Source: Clostridiaceae bacterium (GTDB taxonomy: Bacteria > Bacillota > Clostridia > DSM-8532). Taken from it: a DNA stretch of 64,000 bases. Positions 1-9,019 of the stretch are shown here, in pieces (within the stretch, counting starts at the first letter, position 1; every line of letters begins with the position of its first letter). The notes beneath the pieces are model-generated. The model was not told where the DNA came from. It made no database searches and saw only the letters and a list, made by a program, of their open reading frames with translations. The stretch is from positions 26,059 through 90,058 of the forward strand of contig JAAYLX010000041.1 of the NCBI GenBank assembly GCA_012521705.1. Reading direction: 5' to 3'. The position numbers were made by a program, and so were the translations under genes.

Positions 1-207
1 ATAGGTATACCTGAAGAACATACCGACCGTATATTTGAAAGGTTCTACCGTGTTGACAAAGGCCGCTCGAGAGAAATGGGCGGAACAGGCCTTGGCCTTT
101 CCATAGTAAAACACATTGTTCAGCTCTATAACGGGTCTGTAAGACTTGTTAGCCGGGAAGGGGAAGGCAGTGAATTTATAGTCACTCTTCCGGTTATTGC
201 AGGTTAA
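1..207 (+). CDS. Sensor histidine kinase, C-terminal fragment
   Basis: The window opens inside this gene; the frame is open from base 1 and ends at TAA 205-207. The 68 visible residues are the end of a GHKL (HATPase_c) domain: an F-box-like ERFYRVDKGRS, a G2 box GGTGLGLSIVKHI, and the closing strands GEGSEFIVTLP. This is the ATP-binding half of a membrane sensor kinase of the PhoR/WalK type, which would phosphorylate a response regulator presumably encoded upstream. The sensor part lies outside the window, so the signal cannot be inferred. Its stop is only one base from the stop of the convergent Crp/Fnr gene, so the two transcripts must overlap at their 3' ends. Confidence 0.9.
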   Translation: MGIPEEHTDRIFERFYRVDKGRSREMGGTGLGLSIVKHIVQLYNGSVRLVSREGEGSEFIVTLPVIAG

Positions 208-208
208 T

Positions 209-862
209 TTATCTTGAATGATAGGTAACTTTCCCCCGCTGCAAGGACACGATGCCGTTTGCCTCCATTTCTTTTAACAGACGGCTGACCACTTCTCTTG
301 CGGTTCCGATTTCCGAAGCAATAATTTCGTGGGTGGAATATAAAGGATATGTGCCATTGGCTGTTTTGGTTATGAGATAATCCAAAAGCCTGTCGCTTGT
401 TTTTTTGAAAGTAATGTTTTCGACCAGGTTCAATACCGAGTAGAATTTTGAAGCCATGGAAGAGAAAAGATATTTTTGCAGGGCAGGGATTTCAAAAAAG
501 AATTTCCTGAATACTTCCGCGGGCATCACCACAACCTCGGAAGCCTGTTCAGCCCTGGCTGCAACAGGGAACGCAACTTCACCTGTTCCCAGAAAACAGG
601 CTACGGTAAGGACACAGGTTTCTCCCCTGCCAATACGGTAGAGGGTGATTTCCCTGCCTTCTTCAGATAATTTGTAAATGCGGATTGCACCTGATAATAC
701 AAAAATCACATTTGAGCATTTTTCACTCTCATCCAGTAAGATAGTATCAGGCGCTATTTTATTGTAGTACAGAGAATCTATGAATTTCTGTTTTTGGCTT
801 CCCAAATCATATACAAAAGGAAAAGCCTTTGAAAACCTGATTATTGTTTTTTGATCAAGCAT
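209..862 (-). CDS. Crp/Fnr family transcriptional regulator
   Basis: This 217-residue protein has the Crp/Fnr layout: an N-terminal cyclic-nucleotide-binding-like beta barrel (about residues 25-120, with GAIRIYKLSEEGREITLYRI), a long dimer helix, and a C-terminal winged helix (about 150-215) whose recognition part is IGTAREVVSRLLKEME. Cysteines are few (KCSNV, ETCVLTVAC) and do not form the N-terminal cluster of an iron-sulfur Fnr. The effector is therefore unknown. It sits next to thioredoxin on the same strand but with its own upstream gap. The ATG at 862 fits the usual family N-terminus. Family confidence is high; the regulated pathway cannot be read from sequence. Confidence 0.9.
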   Translation of the reverse strand: MLDQKTIIRFSKAFPFVYDLGSQKQKFIDSLYYNKIAPDTILLDESEKCSNVIFVLSGAIRIYKLSEEGREITLYRIGRGETCVLTVACFLGTGEVAFPVAARAEQASEVVVMPAEVFRKFFFEIPALQKYLFSSMASKFYSVLNLVENITFKKTSDRLLDYLITKTANGTYPLYSTHEIIASEIGTAREVVSRLLKEMEANGIVSLQRGKVTYHSR

Positions 863-940
863 AACCGCAACCTCAGTATGGTTTTTTATTATTATAGCAT
901 ATTAATAAGAGTGTTCAGGCAGTATCCCGGGACATAAAAC

Positions 941-971
941 AAAAAAAGCTGCCGGTTTTAGTACCGACAGC
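941..971 (-). terminator. Intrinsic terminator after thioredoxin
   Basis: On the minus strand a 9-bp stem GCTGTCGGT/ACCGGCAGC (one G-U pair, 6-nt loop) is followed directly by seven T residues. It lies 26 bases past the thioredoxin stop and separates it from the Crp/Fnr gene. Confidence 0.85.
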
Positions 972-996
972 CTCTTATTATAAATCAGCTTAAAGC

Positions 997-1305
997 TTAC
1001 AGAATCTTTTTAAAATCTTCCTTGCTTCGGAAGCCCACAACTTTGTTGGTAGCTTTGCCTTCTTTGAAAGCAATTACGGTGGGGATACTCATAACACCAA
1101 ATTTGCTGGCCAATTCAGGTTCTTCGTCTACGTTAACCTTTAAAATCTTCACTTTGCCCTGCATTTCACTGGCGAGCTCATCCAATACGGGGGCAAGCAT
1201 TCTGCAGGGGCCGCACCATGGTGCCCAGAAGTCAACTAAAACCGGCAATTCGGAATTTGATATTTCAGCATCGAAATCATTTTTTGTTACATTTTTAATA
1301 TCCAT
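997..1305 (-). CDS. trxA: Thioredoxin
   Basis: This is a 102-residue classical thioredoxin, a cytoplasmic disulfide reductase. The active site WAPWCGPCRM carries the CGPC redox pair, and the cis-proline loop is MSIPTV. The start is placed at ATG 1305 because AAGGAG lies seven bases upstream. A TTG further upstream (1326) would add seven residues but has no usable ribosome site. The gene has its own terminator and is not next to a thioredoxin reductase gene, so it is probably a stand-alone housekeeping copy. Its proximity to the Crp/Fnr gene may be only positional. Confidence 0.95.
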   Translation of the reverse strand: MDIKNVTKNDFDAEISNSELPVLVDFWAPWCGPCRMLAPVLDELASEMQGKVKILKVNVDEEPELASKFGVMSIPTVIAFKEGKATNKVVGFRSKEDFKKIL

Positions 1306-1518
1306 ATAATTAACTCCTTTCAGCAAAATTCATTAATTCTGTCCGTAACTTTAATATAACGCATCAGAAACGCAATATTCAGTGATAAAGTTACAGATTT
1401 ATTATATGGCCGCACAATAATTAACAGAAATATTTCTTTTCATAAAAAGCCCTTTAATCTTTTTTAATTCTGTGAAATAATATTATCCGTCTTTAATAAT
1501 ACCACAATAAGGAGAACA

Positions 1519-2250
1519 ATGGAAATGAGTATAAGTAAAATAATAAATACAATAATCTGCATTCTGCTTTTTGCAGGAATCTTAGCCGGATGTTCCGGAA
1601 AAACCGAAGAGGCTCCTCCCTCGCCCACACCTGTTACCATCGGGGAAGGGGATAACCAGATTACTTTTATTCCGGGATATCAATTTTACCCCCCTCAGAA
1701 AGGCGATAAAATCGCCATTATAAAAACCAGCATGGGCGATATCAAAATCAAGCTGTTCCCCGAAAAAGCCCTCAAAGCTGTCGAGAACTTTACAACACTT
1801 GCTGAACAAGGATATTATGACAATCTCATTTTCCACCGGGTTATTAATGATTTCATGATCCAGGGCGGAGATCCCAATGGCGATGGAACAGGCGGTGAAA
1901 GTAAATGGGGCGAACCTTTTGAGGACGAATTTGATGTCGATCTTCTGAATTACCGCGGCGCCCTTTCAATGGCCAATTCAGGTCCGGACACCAATGGCAG
2001 CCAGTTTTTCATAGTACAGAAAAAGAATATGGACGATGTGATGGAATCTTTAAAAGCCACATATCCTGAGGAACTTGTGGAGTTGTATAAAAACGGCGGA
2101 ACTCCCTGGCTTGACTTTGCCCACACAGTATTTGGCCAGGTTTATGAGGGCATGGATGTAGTGGATAAAATTGCTGGAGTAAAAACCGATGAAAATGACA
2201 AACCATTGGAAGATGTCATTATTAAGACCATAGAGATTAAAGAGTTTTAG
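1519..2250 (+). CDS. Cyclophilin-type peptidyl-prolyl isomerase, lipoprotein
   Basis: This 243-residue protein catalyses cis-trans isomerisation of proline bonds, probably on the outer face of the membrane. Residues 1-26 form a lipoprotein signal with lipobox LAGC, so the mature Cys would be lipid-anchored. The cyclophilin domain begins near residue 65 ([20 protein letters not shown]) and shows [15 protein letters not shown], the catalytic Arg motif, then [19 protein letters not shown]. An insertion around residues 175-200 is longer than in minimal cyclophilins. AAGGAG lies four bases before ATG 1519; a second ATG at 1525 is equally plausible. It probably helps fold exported proteins. Confidence 0.93.
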   Translation: MEMSISKIINTIICILLFAGILAGCSGKTEEAPPSPTPVTIGEGDNQITFIPGYQFYPPQKGDKIAIIKTSMGDIKIKLFPEKALKAVENFTTLAEQGYYDNLIFHRVINDFMIQGGDPNGDGTGGESKWGEPFEDEFDVDLLNYRGALSMANSGPDTNGSQFFIVQKKNMDDVMESLKATYPEELVELYKNGGTPWLDFAHTVFGQVYEGMDVVDKIAGVKTDENDKPLEDVIIKTIEIKEF

Positions 2251-2339
2251 TAAAAAATGGATTGTGAGAAAAGGTTTTGCCCTGATCTGACGGATAATGA
2301 CAACAGGCGAAAATCTGATAATATGAATTAAATCAAGGA

Positions 2340-3149
2340 GTGAGAATAGAGTTTAACAGGATGACTTTTAAGAACAAGGGCAAGATGCTGCTTGCGGCAA
2401 TACTCATAATAGCCGGCACATTGCTGTGCATGAATACTGTTACTGCTTACCGCTATTTTACCGACTGGAATTTTGGCGTTGTCATGCCTGCCTTTATGGG
2501 TATATGCTGCTGGTTATATTCCCTTAAACTCATTTTTATTGACGGTCCTCTGATCAAAAACCAGGGGCTGCGGACTGCCGTTATCCTGGCGGCAGTAGCC
2601 TTCCTGTTGTTTTTTGCAGTTGTAGAGATTCTGATTATTACCGATCCTATTATCCACGACTCTGACAATGCCGGAGAGGTTGATACAGTCATTGTTTTGG
2701 GATGTGGAATCTGGCCTGACGGCAGACCCACCCAGTCCCTGTCATCCAGGCTGGACAGAGCCCTTTCATATTATGAGGAGAACCCCCATGTAAATATTAT
2801 TGTTTCAGGGGGACAGGGCCCCAACGAGCCTTTTCCTGAAGCCCTCACCATGAAAAAATATTTGATTGACCGGGGTGTTTCTGAAGAAAAAATCATAGTT
2901 GAGGATAAGTCCACAAGTACCCGTGAGAATTTTGAATTTTCCAGGGCATTGATGGACGAACCGGGAAATGAAATAATCAAGGTTGTTTTTGTCACCAATG
3001 AATTCCATGTTTTCAGGTCAAGAATCCTTGCAAAGCGTTTTGGCTTTGACGCCTACGCCTTATCTGCACCTACTCCGAGAGTAGTACTGTTCAACAGCTA
3101 CTTAAGGGAATTCTTTGCCTTTGTAAAATCCATGCTTGTTGATTACTGA
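2340..3149 (+). CDS. YdcF/ElyC-like (DUF218) membrane protein
   Basis: The 269-residue product has three or four hydrophobic N-terminal segments (up to about residue 100) followed by a DUF218 domain: TVIVLGCGIWPDGRPTQSLSSR, then VSGGQGPNEPFPEA, VEDKSTSTRENFEFS and VTNEFHVFRSR. DUF218 proteins such as SanA and ElyC are linked to envelope and undecaprenyl-carrier metabolism, but the reaction is not established. The start is uncertain: GTG 2340 overlaps the AAGGAG at 2335-2340, and the next in-frame start, ATG 2361, has only weak spacing. The N-terminus may be seven residues shorter. No clear operon partner. Confidence 0.85.
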   Translation: MRIEFNRMTFKNKGKMLLAAILIIAGTLLCMNTVTAYRYFTDWNFGVVMPAFMGICCWLYSLKLIFIDGPLIKNQGLRTAVILAAVAFLLFFAVVEILIITDPIIHDSDNAGEVDTVIVLGCGIWPDGRPTQSLSSRLDRALSYYEENPHVNIIVSGGQGPNEPFPEALTMKKYLIDRGVSEEKIIVEDKSTSTRENFEFSRALMDEPGNEIIKVVFVTNEFHVFRSRILAKRFGFDAYALSAPTPRVVLFNSYLREFFAFVKSMLVDY

Positions 3150-3166
3150 TTTGGATAATAATTTTT

Positions 3167-3703
3167 TTACTCTTTTTCTTTACCAAGAAGGACACCTATT
3201 ACCTGGGGATAAATCTCCTTGGCATGTTTTTTCCAGTTTGCGCAGATGGAACGCGCATCTTCCCTGGAACCTACAGAAAGGCGAATGTCTATAAGAGGTT
3301 TAAAATCTTCCACTATCTTGCACTTAACTTCATATTCGTTCTCATTTTCAAGTGTGTACTCGGCAATAATCGAGGTTTCAAGACGAATAACAGAGCGTAT
3401 TGCCTCAATGTTTTTCTCTATCCTTACCCTTATCCCGTACGGAACAAGATAATTGAACAGTTCAAGCATCTTGCGGCCTTCGGGAGCAAGGCTGTAATAA
3501 TCAATATTCTCTTTTGTCTCAGTCGTTATGAGGTTATCCACCTGCATTTCATGGATGCTTTGCTGCAGGAGAAAATAGTTCATGTAACGGTTTTCCAGCA
3601 TAATACGGGTGAGCTGCATATTGCTGACAGGTACTCTTACCTGGTCAAGGAAATATAAAAGCAAGACTTTATTTTCGGCTTTTTCGCGGCTTTCAATATC
3701 CAT
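3167..3703 (-). CDS. DUF4364 family protein
   Basis: The 178-residue protein matches DUF4364, a family I know from clostridia and of unproven function. The N-terminal half looks like a winged helix (KVLLLYFLDQVRVPVSNMQL, then LLQQSIHEMQVDNLITT), so a role as a small regulator is plausible but is inference. The C-terminal half is an alpha/beta region ending in basic residues. The start is set at ATG 3703, nine bases after AAGGAG (3713-3718); a TTG at 3709 would leave only three bases. It is convergent with the DUF218 gene. Confidence 0.8.
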   Translation of the reverse strand: MDIESREKAENKVLLLYFLDQVRVPVSNMQLTRIMLENRYMNYFLLQQSIHEMQVDNLITTETKENIDYYSLAPEGRKMLELFNYLVPYGIRVRIEKNIEAIRSVIRLETSIIAEYTLENENEYEVKCKIVEDFKPLIDIRLSVGSREDARSICANWKKHAKEIYPQVIGVLLGKEKE

Positions 3704-3938
3704 GTCCAATTGCTCCTTGATGCAATTATTGAGGTTTTATGCAGACCAGAGATGTTGAAACGTAAAAATTCTCCCTAATTTTATCATAATTATGTACGAC
3801 ATGCCACGAGAAGGAGAAAAAATCTGAAATAGATCGTTCCGCCGGAAACCTGATGCATAAACCAAAGTATCTGTCTTCCGGGAAATTTATTAAAAAGTTA
3901 AATGGTTTAGTTCAAAATAAAATTTAAAGGGTATATAT

Positions 3939-3962
3939 CTTAATGTACCCCTTAATGTACCC
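3939..3962 (+). repeat. Perfect 12-bp tandem duplication before the nucleotidase gene
   Basis: CTTAATGTACCC occurs twice in tandem at 3939-3950 and 3951-3962, ending 24 bases before the nucleotidase ATG and next to its AAGGAGG. It could be an operator for a protein binding one helical face, an RNA-level site, or a slippage product. Confidence 0.75.
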
Positions 3963-3986
3963 AATGAAGTAAGGAGGAAAAAGAAA

Positions 3987-5615
3987 ATGAAAAGGGTAAA
4001 ATTGTTGTCCTTGATTATGGTTTTCATCCTTGTCTTCTCCATGGCGGCATTTGCAAGTGAGGCTTCAACTTCAAAAACTGTATATATTATTCACACCAAT
4101 GACGTACATTCAAGAGTGACTGACAGCGCAGGCATGGGCTATGCAAAAGTAGCCGGATTGGCAGCCAGCATTAAAACTGAAAAAGGTACAGAACCAATTC
4201 TCGTTGATGCAGGCGATGCTTTGCACGGACAGACAATTGCCACCCTTGAGCAGGGAGAAAGCATAGTAAATATCATGAATAAAGTGGGCTACCATGTTAT
4301 GACTCCCGGTAACCATGATTTCAACTATGGTAAAGACAGACTTATGGAACTGAAAGAAAAAGCAACCTTTGAAATAATCTCCGCAAACATAAAACGTGAA
4401 GACGGAACAACCTTACTGGCACCCTGGACAATTATCGAAAGGGATGGAGTAAAAATAGCATTCTTTGGTCTTTCAACACCTGAAACCGCATACAAAACCA
4501 ATCCCAAGAATGTCACCGGACTTACTTTTGACGATCCGGTCAAGACCGCTGAGAACATGGTAAAAGAGCTTAGCGGAAAAGCCGATGTAATTGTTTGTGT
4601 TTCCCATCTGGGACTTGATGAATCCAGTGAAATCACAAGCAAACTCGTCGCCGAAAGGGTTGAGGGAATTGACCTTATTATTGACGGTCACAGCCATACT
4701 CAACTGACAGAGCCCTTGAAGGTTGGAAACACCCTCATAGTCCAGACAGGCGAGTATCTGAACAATGTGGGTCTCGTTGAGATTAATCTGGACAGCAAAA
4801 ACGCTGTTACCGGAATTAAGGCCGAACTTAAGAGTAAGGAACAGGTGGCCGATATTTCCGCAGACGAGGGTGTAACCGCTGCTATTGAGAGTTATAATGA
4901 GTCCCAGAAGGCAATACTTGATGAAGTTATTGCTATAAGTGACATTCACTTTGATGGTGAACGCCAAAATGTTAGGACCGGCCCAACAAACCTGGCATGC
5001 CTTATCACAACTGCCATGGTTGAAGCAACCGGCGCGGATTTGGCCATTACAAACGGAGGCGGAATAAGAGCCAGCATAGAGCCGGGAGAAATAACCCGCG
5101 GAGATATTGTAACCGTGCTTCCTTTTGGAAACTATATCGTGACCAAGAAAATGAAGGGTTCGGACATACTGGCCGCCCTTGAACATGGTCTTTCACAATA
5201 CCCGAATCCCAACGGCGGACACCCGCAGGTTGCAAATGTTGAATATTTCTTTGATGCGACAAAACCTGCCGGTCAGCGCCTTGTCTACGTCAAGATAAAA
5301 GGCGAGAAATTGGATCCTGCCAAAGAATATATCGTTGCCACAAATGACTTTATGGCAGCAGGCGGGGATGGATATCCGTTCCAGGATCTGCCACTGGTAA
5401 ATGAATTCCAGGCACTTGACGAGGCAGTAATAGAATATATTACAAATCACCCTGAGAAGCTGAAATATACAACTTATGTAATTCAGCCGGGTGACGCTTT
5501 ATGGAAGATTGCGAAAAAGACCGGACACTTCTGGCTTGAGATTGCAAATATAAACAATCTGGAAAATCCGGACCTTATTTATGCAGGGGATAAGCTGTTA
5601 ATACCCGCATGGTAA
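3987..5615 (+). CDS. Secreted 5'-nucleotidase / UDP-sugar hydrolase with LysM
   Basis: This 542-residue extracytoplasmic enzyme releases phosphate from nucleotides or UDP-sugars. A signal peptide spans residues 1-24. The calcineurin-like metal centre follows in order: IIHTNDVHSR, DAGDALHGQ, GNHDFNYG, SHLG and DGHSHTQ. The 5'-nucleotidase C-terminal domain (about 300-470) contains ITNGGGIRASI and the substrate loop FGNYIV. The last 45 residues are a LysM repeat (YVIQPGDALWKIAKKTG), which should hold the enzyme on peptidoglycan. AAGGAGG is well placed before the ATG. It is monocistronic, with a strong terminator downstream and a tandem repeat upstream. A role in scavenging nucleosides and phosphate is likely. 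Confidence 0.95.
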   Translation: MKRVKLLSLIMVFILVFSMAAFASEASTSKTVYIIHTNDVHSRVTDSAGMGYAKVAGLAASIKTEKGTEPILVDAGDALHGQTIATLEQGESIVNIMNKVGYHVMTPGNHDFNYGKDRLMELKEKATFEIISANIKREDGTTLLAPWTIIERDGVKIAFFGLSTPETAYKTNPKNVTGLTFDDPVKTAENMVKELSGKADVIVCVSHLGLDESSEITSKLVAERVEGIDLIIDGHSHTQLTEPLKVGNTLIVQTGEYLNNVGLVEINLDSKNAVTGIKAELKSKEQVADISADEGVTAAIESYNESQKAILDEVIAISDIHFDGERQNVRTGPTNLACLITTAMVEATGADLAITNGGGIRASIEPGEITRGDIVTVLPFGNYIVTKKMKGSDILAALEHGLSQYPNPNGGHPQVANVEYFFDATKPAGQRLVYVKIKGEKLDPAKEYIVATNDFMAAGGDGYPFQDLPLVNEFQALDEAVIEYITNHPEKLKYTTYVIQPGDALWKIAKKTGHFWLEIANINNLENPDLIYAGDKLLIPAW

Positions 5616-5660
5616 TATTAAACTGCAAAATCTGAATATTAATTTGCAAATAATCAGAAT

Positions 5661-5698
5661 GATAATAAGCACGGAACCTCCGTGCTTATTATCATTTT
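5661..5698 (+). terminator. Intrinsic terminator after the nucleotidase gene
   Basis: A perfect 15-bp stem (5661-5675 with 5679-5693) closes a three-base loop and runs into ATTTTT. It is the longest perfect terminator stem I found in the window. Confidence 0.93.
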
Positions 5699-5725
5699 TG
5701 CAATTTTACATCATGCAAGTTGCAT

Positions 5726-5735
5726 GGGGGGGGGG
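5726..5735 (+). repeat. Ten-base G homopolymer between nucleotidase and aconitase
   Basis: An uninterrupted run of ten G lies 28 bases past the nucleotidase terminator and 135 bases before the aconitase ATG, in otherwise AT-rich spacer. CAAGTT (5716-5721) and AACTTG (5737-5742) flank it as an inverted repeat. It lies upstream of the predicted acn -35 box. Confidence 0.8.
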
Positions 5736-5807
5736 AAACTTGTGTTATTAGTGCTGAAACACTATTCATTTGGCCCTGAATGTGCCTAACTTCGTTCAAT
5801 ATGTATC

Positions 5808-5837
5808 TTGCCTGCAAACTTAACATTGGGTTATAAT
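5808..5837 (+). promoter_or_regulatory. Candidate SigA promoter for acn-icd-HAD
   Basis: TTGCCT (5808-5813) and TATAAT (5832-5837) are separated by 18 bases; transcription would begin near 5844, about 26 bases before the aconitase ATG. Confidence 0.6.
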
Positions 5838-5869
5838 CACATAATAATACGATAAAGGGATGATGCAAA

Positions 5870-7786
5870 ATGGCAGGAACTATTACAGAAAAAATTCTGG
5901 CTAAACATATCGTGGAAGGCGAAGCCAAAATGGGTTGCGAGGTAGCGCTGAAAATAGACAATACCCTTACCCAGGATGCAACCGGTACCATGGCTTACTT
6001 GCAATTTGAGGCTATTGGTATAGACAGGGTCAAAACTCAGTTCAGTGTCAGTTTTGTTGATCATAATACATTACAGACAGACTTCAAAAATGCTGATGAT
6101 CATAGATTTTTGGAATCTGTTGCAAAAAGGTACGGAATTTACTTCTCCAAGCCTGGCAACGGTATCTGCCACCAACTGTTTCTTGAGCGTTTCGCCATAC
6201 CCGGAAACACACTCATAGGTTCTGACAGCCATACTCCAACCGCAGGAGGTATAGGTTGCTTTGCCATGGGAGCCGGCGGCCTTGACGTTGCATGTGCAAT
6301 GGCAGGCGAACCTTTCCGTATAAAATACCCTAAAATAGTTGGCATAAAGCTCACAGGCAAGCTTAACCCCTGGGTTTCAGCCAAGGACGTAATTCTTGAA
6401 GTCCTGAGCCGGGTTGACGTCAAGGGAAATGTGGGCAAGGTATTTGAATACTTTGGCGATGGTGTAAAAACTCTCAGTGTTCCGGATCGTGCAACCATTA
6501 CCAACATGGGTACCGAAACCGGATGTACAACAAGTATCTTCCCCAGCGATGAAGTTACAAGACAGTTTTTGATAGCTCAGGGCAGGGAGAAGGACTTTGT
6601 GCCTCTTGTTGCTGATGATGACGCAGTTTATGATGAAGTGATTGAAATAGATTTATCAAGTGTGGAGCCAATGGTGGCCCTTCCTCACAGCCCCGGACTG
6701 GTCAAAAAAGTCAGGGAAGTAGGCCCCATAAAGGTGGACCAGGTTGCCATAGGTTCTTGCACCAACTCTTCTTTGAGAGATCTTAAAATAGTTGCAAGAA
6801 TTCTTAAAGGCAAAACTATTTCAGATACACTGCACATGTTTATCAGCCCGGGTTCAAGGCAGGTAGTCGAGCACCTTGTAAATGATGGTGAATATGTTGA
6901 TCTGGTACGCGCAGGAGCGCGAATCATAGAAAATGCCTGCGGCCCTTGCATAGGCATGGGTTGTGCCCCGGCATCAGGCTCTGTTTCAGTTAGAACCTTC
7001 AACCGTAATTTCGAGGGAAGAAGCGGAACCAAGGACGCAAAAGTTTATCTCGCAAGTCCTGAAACAGCGGCAGCAACAGCGCTTACAGGCTATCTTACAG
7101 ACCCGAGGGATCTGGGAGGGGATTCAACAATTGAGCTTCCCGAAAGGTTTATTGTAAATGACAATATGATTATAAAACCCCTGCCTGAAGAAGAGGCCAA
7201 GAAGGTTGAGATTGTCAGAGGTCCGAACATTAAGCCGCTGCCGACCTTTGACCCGTTGTCCGATACACTGAAAGGAAAGGCTTTGATAAAGGTGGGAGAC
7301 AATATTACCACCGACCATATTATGCCCGCAGGCGCGAGGGTACTTCCTTTCAGAAGCAATATTCCTGAGATCTCCAAATTTGTTTTTGAAGCGGTTGATC
7401 CTGACTTCTACAGAAAGGCAAGAGAATCGGGCGGAGGATTTATCATTGGCGGTGAGAACTACGGCCAAGGCTCCAGCCGTGAGCACGCAGCGCTGGCCCC
7501 CAAATATCTTGGTGTAAAGGCTGTAGTTGTAAAAAGTTTTGCAAGGATACACCTGGCAAACCTCATTAATTTCGGTATTGTGCCTCTTACCTTCAGGAAT
7601 CCTGAGGACTACGACAGGATAGATGAAGGCGACAACCTGGAAATTGAGATAGGTGACTTGAAAGGTGCCTGTGTTCTTAAAAATGCTACAAAGAACATAA
7701 CCATAGAACTTGAACACACCCTTTCAGAAAAAGATGCCGAGATACTCAAATGCGGCGGAAAGCTTCCATGGTTAAAGAGCAGATGA
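5870..7786 (+). CDS. acn: Aconitate hydratase
   Basis: Aconitase interconverts citrate and isocitrate with a 4Fe-4S cluster. The 638-residue length fits the compact bacterial form rather than the roughly 890-residue AcnA. Cluster ligands are visible in GSCTNSSLRDL (about residue 298) and ENACGPCIGMGCAP (about 353-366). The swivel domain shows DHIMPAG and YGQGSSREHAALAP (about 535-545), the active-site Ser loop. It is first in a tight run with icd (24-base gap), so citrate would be converted to 2-oxoglutarate by adjacent products. Citrate synthase lies downstream under its own promoter. Oxygen-labile in this family. Confidence 0.96.
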   Translation: MAGTITEKILAKHIVEGEAKMGCEVALKIDNTLTQDATGTMAYLQFEAIGIDRVKTQFSVSFVDHNTLQTDFKNADDHRFLESVAKRYGIYFSKPGNGICHQLFLERFAIPGNTLIGSDSHTPTAGGIGCFAMGAGGLDVACAMAGEPFRIKYPKIVGIKLTGKLNPWVSAKDVILEVLSRVDVKGNVGKVFEYFGDGVKTLSVPDRATITNMGTETGCTTSIFPSDEVTRQFLIAQGREKDFVPLVADDDAVYDEVIEIDLSSVEPMVALPHSPGLVKKVREVGPIKVDQVAIGSCTNSSLRDLKIVARILKGKTISDTLHMFISPGSRQVVEHLVNDGEYVDLVRAGARIIENACGPCIGMGCAPASGSVSVRTFNRNFEGRSGTKDAKVYLASPETAAATALTGYLTDPRDLGGDSTIELPERFIVNDNMIIKPLPEEEAKKVEIVRGPNIKPLPTFDPLSDTLKGKALIKVGDNITTDHIMPAGARVLPFRSNIPEISKFVFEAVDPDFYRKARESGGGFIIGGENYGQGSSREHAALAPKYLGVKAVVVKSFARIHLANLINFGIVPLTFRNPEDYDRIDEGDNLEIEIGDLKGACVLKNATKNITIELEHTLSEKDAEILKCGGKLPWLKSR

Positions 7787-7810
7787 ACTTTTGAGGAGGA
7801 TATATAGAGG

Positions 7811-9019
7811 ATGGCAAAAATCAGAATGGTAACTCCACTGGTCGAGATGGACGGAGATGAGATGACCCGTGTCATCTGGCAATGGATAAAAGAATTATTA
7901 ATTGAACCCTATGTAGACCTTAAAACAGAGTACTATGACCTTGGTCTTGAAAACAGGGACAAAACAGAAGACCAGGTTACAATCGACTCTGCCCTGGCAA
8001 CCAAAAAATATGGTGTTGCGGTCAAATGTGCGACTATTACTCCCAACGCTGCAAGGGTTGAAGAGTATAATCTGAAAAAAATGTGGAAGAGCCCCAACGG
8101 AACCATCAGGGCGATTCTTGACGGTACGGTTTTCAGGGAACCCATACTTGTAAAGGGAATCACCCCCTTTGTGAGGTCATGGAAAAAGCCCATATCAATT
8201 GCGCGTCATGCCTACGGGGATGTATATAAAAATGTAGAGATGAGCATCAAAGGTAAGGGCAAGGCCGAATTGGTTTTCACCGACGAAGCCGGAAATGAGA
8301 CCCGCAGTACCATCCATGAGTTTGATGGTGACGGGGTAATAATGGGCATGCATAATACAAGAAAGTCCATTGAAAGTTTTGCAAGAGCCTGCTTTAACTA
8401 TGCGATTGATAAAAAACAGGATTTGTGGTTTGCGACAAAGGATACCATATCAAAAATTTATGACCACACTTTCAAGGATATTTTCAATGAAATCTATGAA
8501 GCCGAATACAAAGAAAAATTCAATGAACTTGGGATTGAGTATTTCTATACCCTGATAGATGATGCGGTTGCACGTGTGGTTCGTTCTGAAGGCGGTTTTG
8601 TCTGGGCATGCAAGAACTACGATGGGGATGTTATGTCCGATATGGTTGCCTCTGCCTTTGGTAGCCTTGCAATGATGACTTCAGTCCTGGTTTCTCCTGA
8701 AGGATATTACGAATACGAAGCTGCCCATGGCACAGTTCAGAGGCACTATTACAAACATCTCAAGGGACAGGAAACCTCCACCAACTCTGTGGCAACCATT
8801 TTCGCATGGACAGGCGCCCTGCGTAAGAGAGGGGAACTTGACAATATCCCTGAGCTGTCCCGGTTTGCCGATAAACTGGAAGAGGCATGCCGTTCCACCA
8901 TCGAGGGCGGTGTGATAACCGGAGACCTTGCCGCTTTATCTGAACTTGAAAATAAGAAGATAGTTAACTCCAGGGATTTCCTCCTGGAAATCAAGAAGAA
9001 ACTGGACGAAATATTATGA
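7811..9019 (+). CDS. icd: NADP-dependent isocitrate dehydrogenase (eukaryote-type)
   Basis: This 402-residue enzyme oxidatively decarboxylates isocitrate to 2-oxoglutarate. It belongs to the dimeric subfamily that includes mitochondrial and cytosolic eukaryotic IDHs, seen in [18 protein letters not shown] at the N-terminus, the substrate motif [19 protein letters not shown], and [13 protein letters not shown] near residues 300-312. NADP preference is inferred from the subfamily. AGGAGG lies well before ATG 7811. The stop overlaps the next gene by four bases (ATGA). In an anaerobe with a partial TCA cycle it mainly supplies 2-oxoglutarate for glutamate, plus NADPH. Confidence 0.96.
   Translation: MAKIRMVTPLVEMDGDEMTRVIWQWIKELLIEPYVDLKTEYYDLGLENRDKTEDQVTIDSALATKKYGVAVKCATITPNAARVEEYNLKKMWKSPNGTIRAILDGTVFREPILVKGITPFVRSWKKPISIARHAYGDVYKNVEMSIKGKGKAELVFTDEAGNETRSTIHEFDGDGVIMGMHNTRKSIESFARACFNYAIDKKQDLWFATKDTISKIYDHTFKDIFNEIYEAEYKEKFNELGIEYFYTLIDDAVARVVRSEGGFVWACKNYDGDVMSDMVASAFGSLAMMTSVLVSPEGYYEYEAAHGTVQRHYYKHLKGQETSTNSVATIFAWTGALRKRGELDNIPELSRFADKLEEACRSTIEGGVITGDLAALSELENKKIVNSRDFLLEIKKKLDEIL

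Noticed and set aside
4473..5186. 237-codon frame antisense to the nucleotidase gene
   Set aside because: It lies wholly opposite a strongly conserved enzyme, lacks a ribosome site, and its product looks like low-complexity shadow translation.
7124..7717. 197-codon frame antisense to aconitase
   Set aside because: Opposite strand of a conserved coding region, with no promoter or ribosome site of its own.
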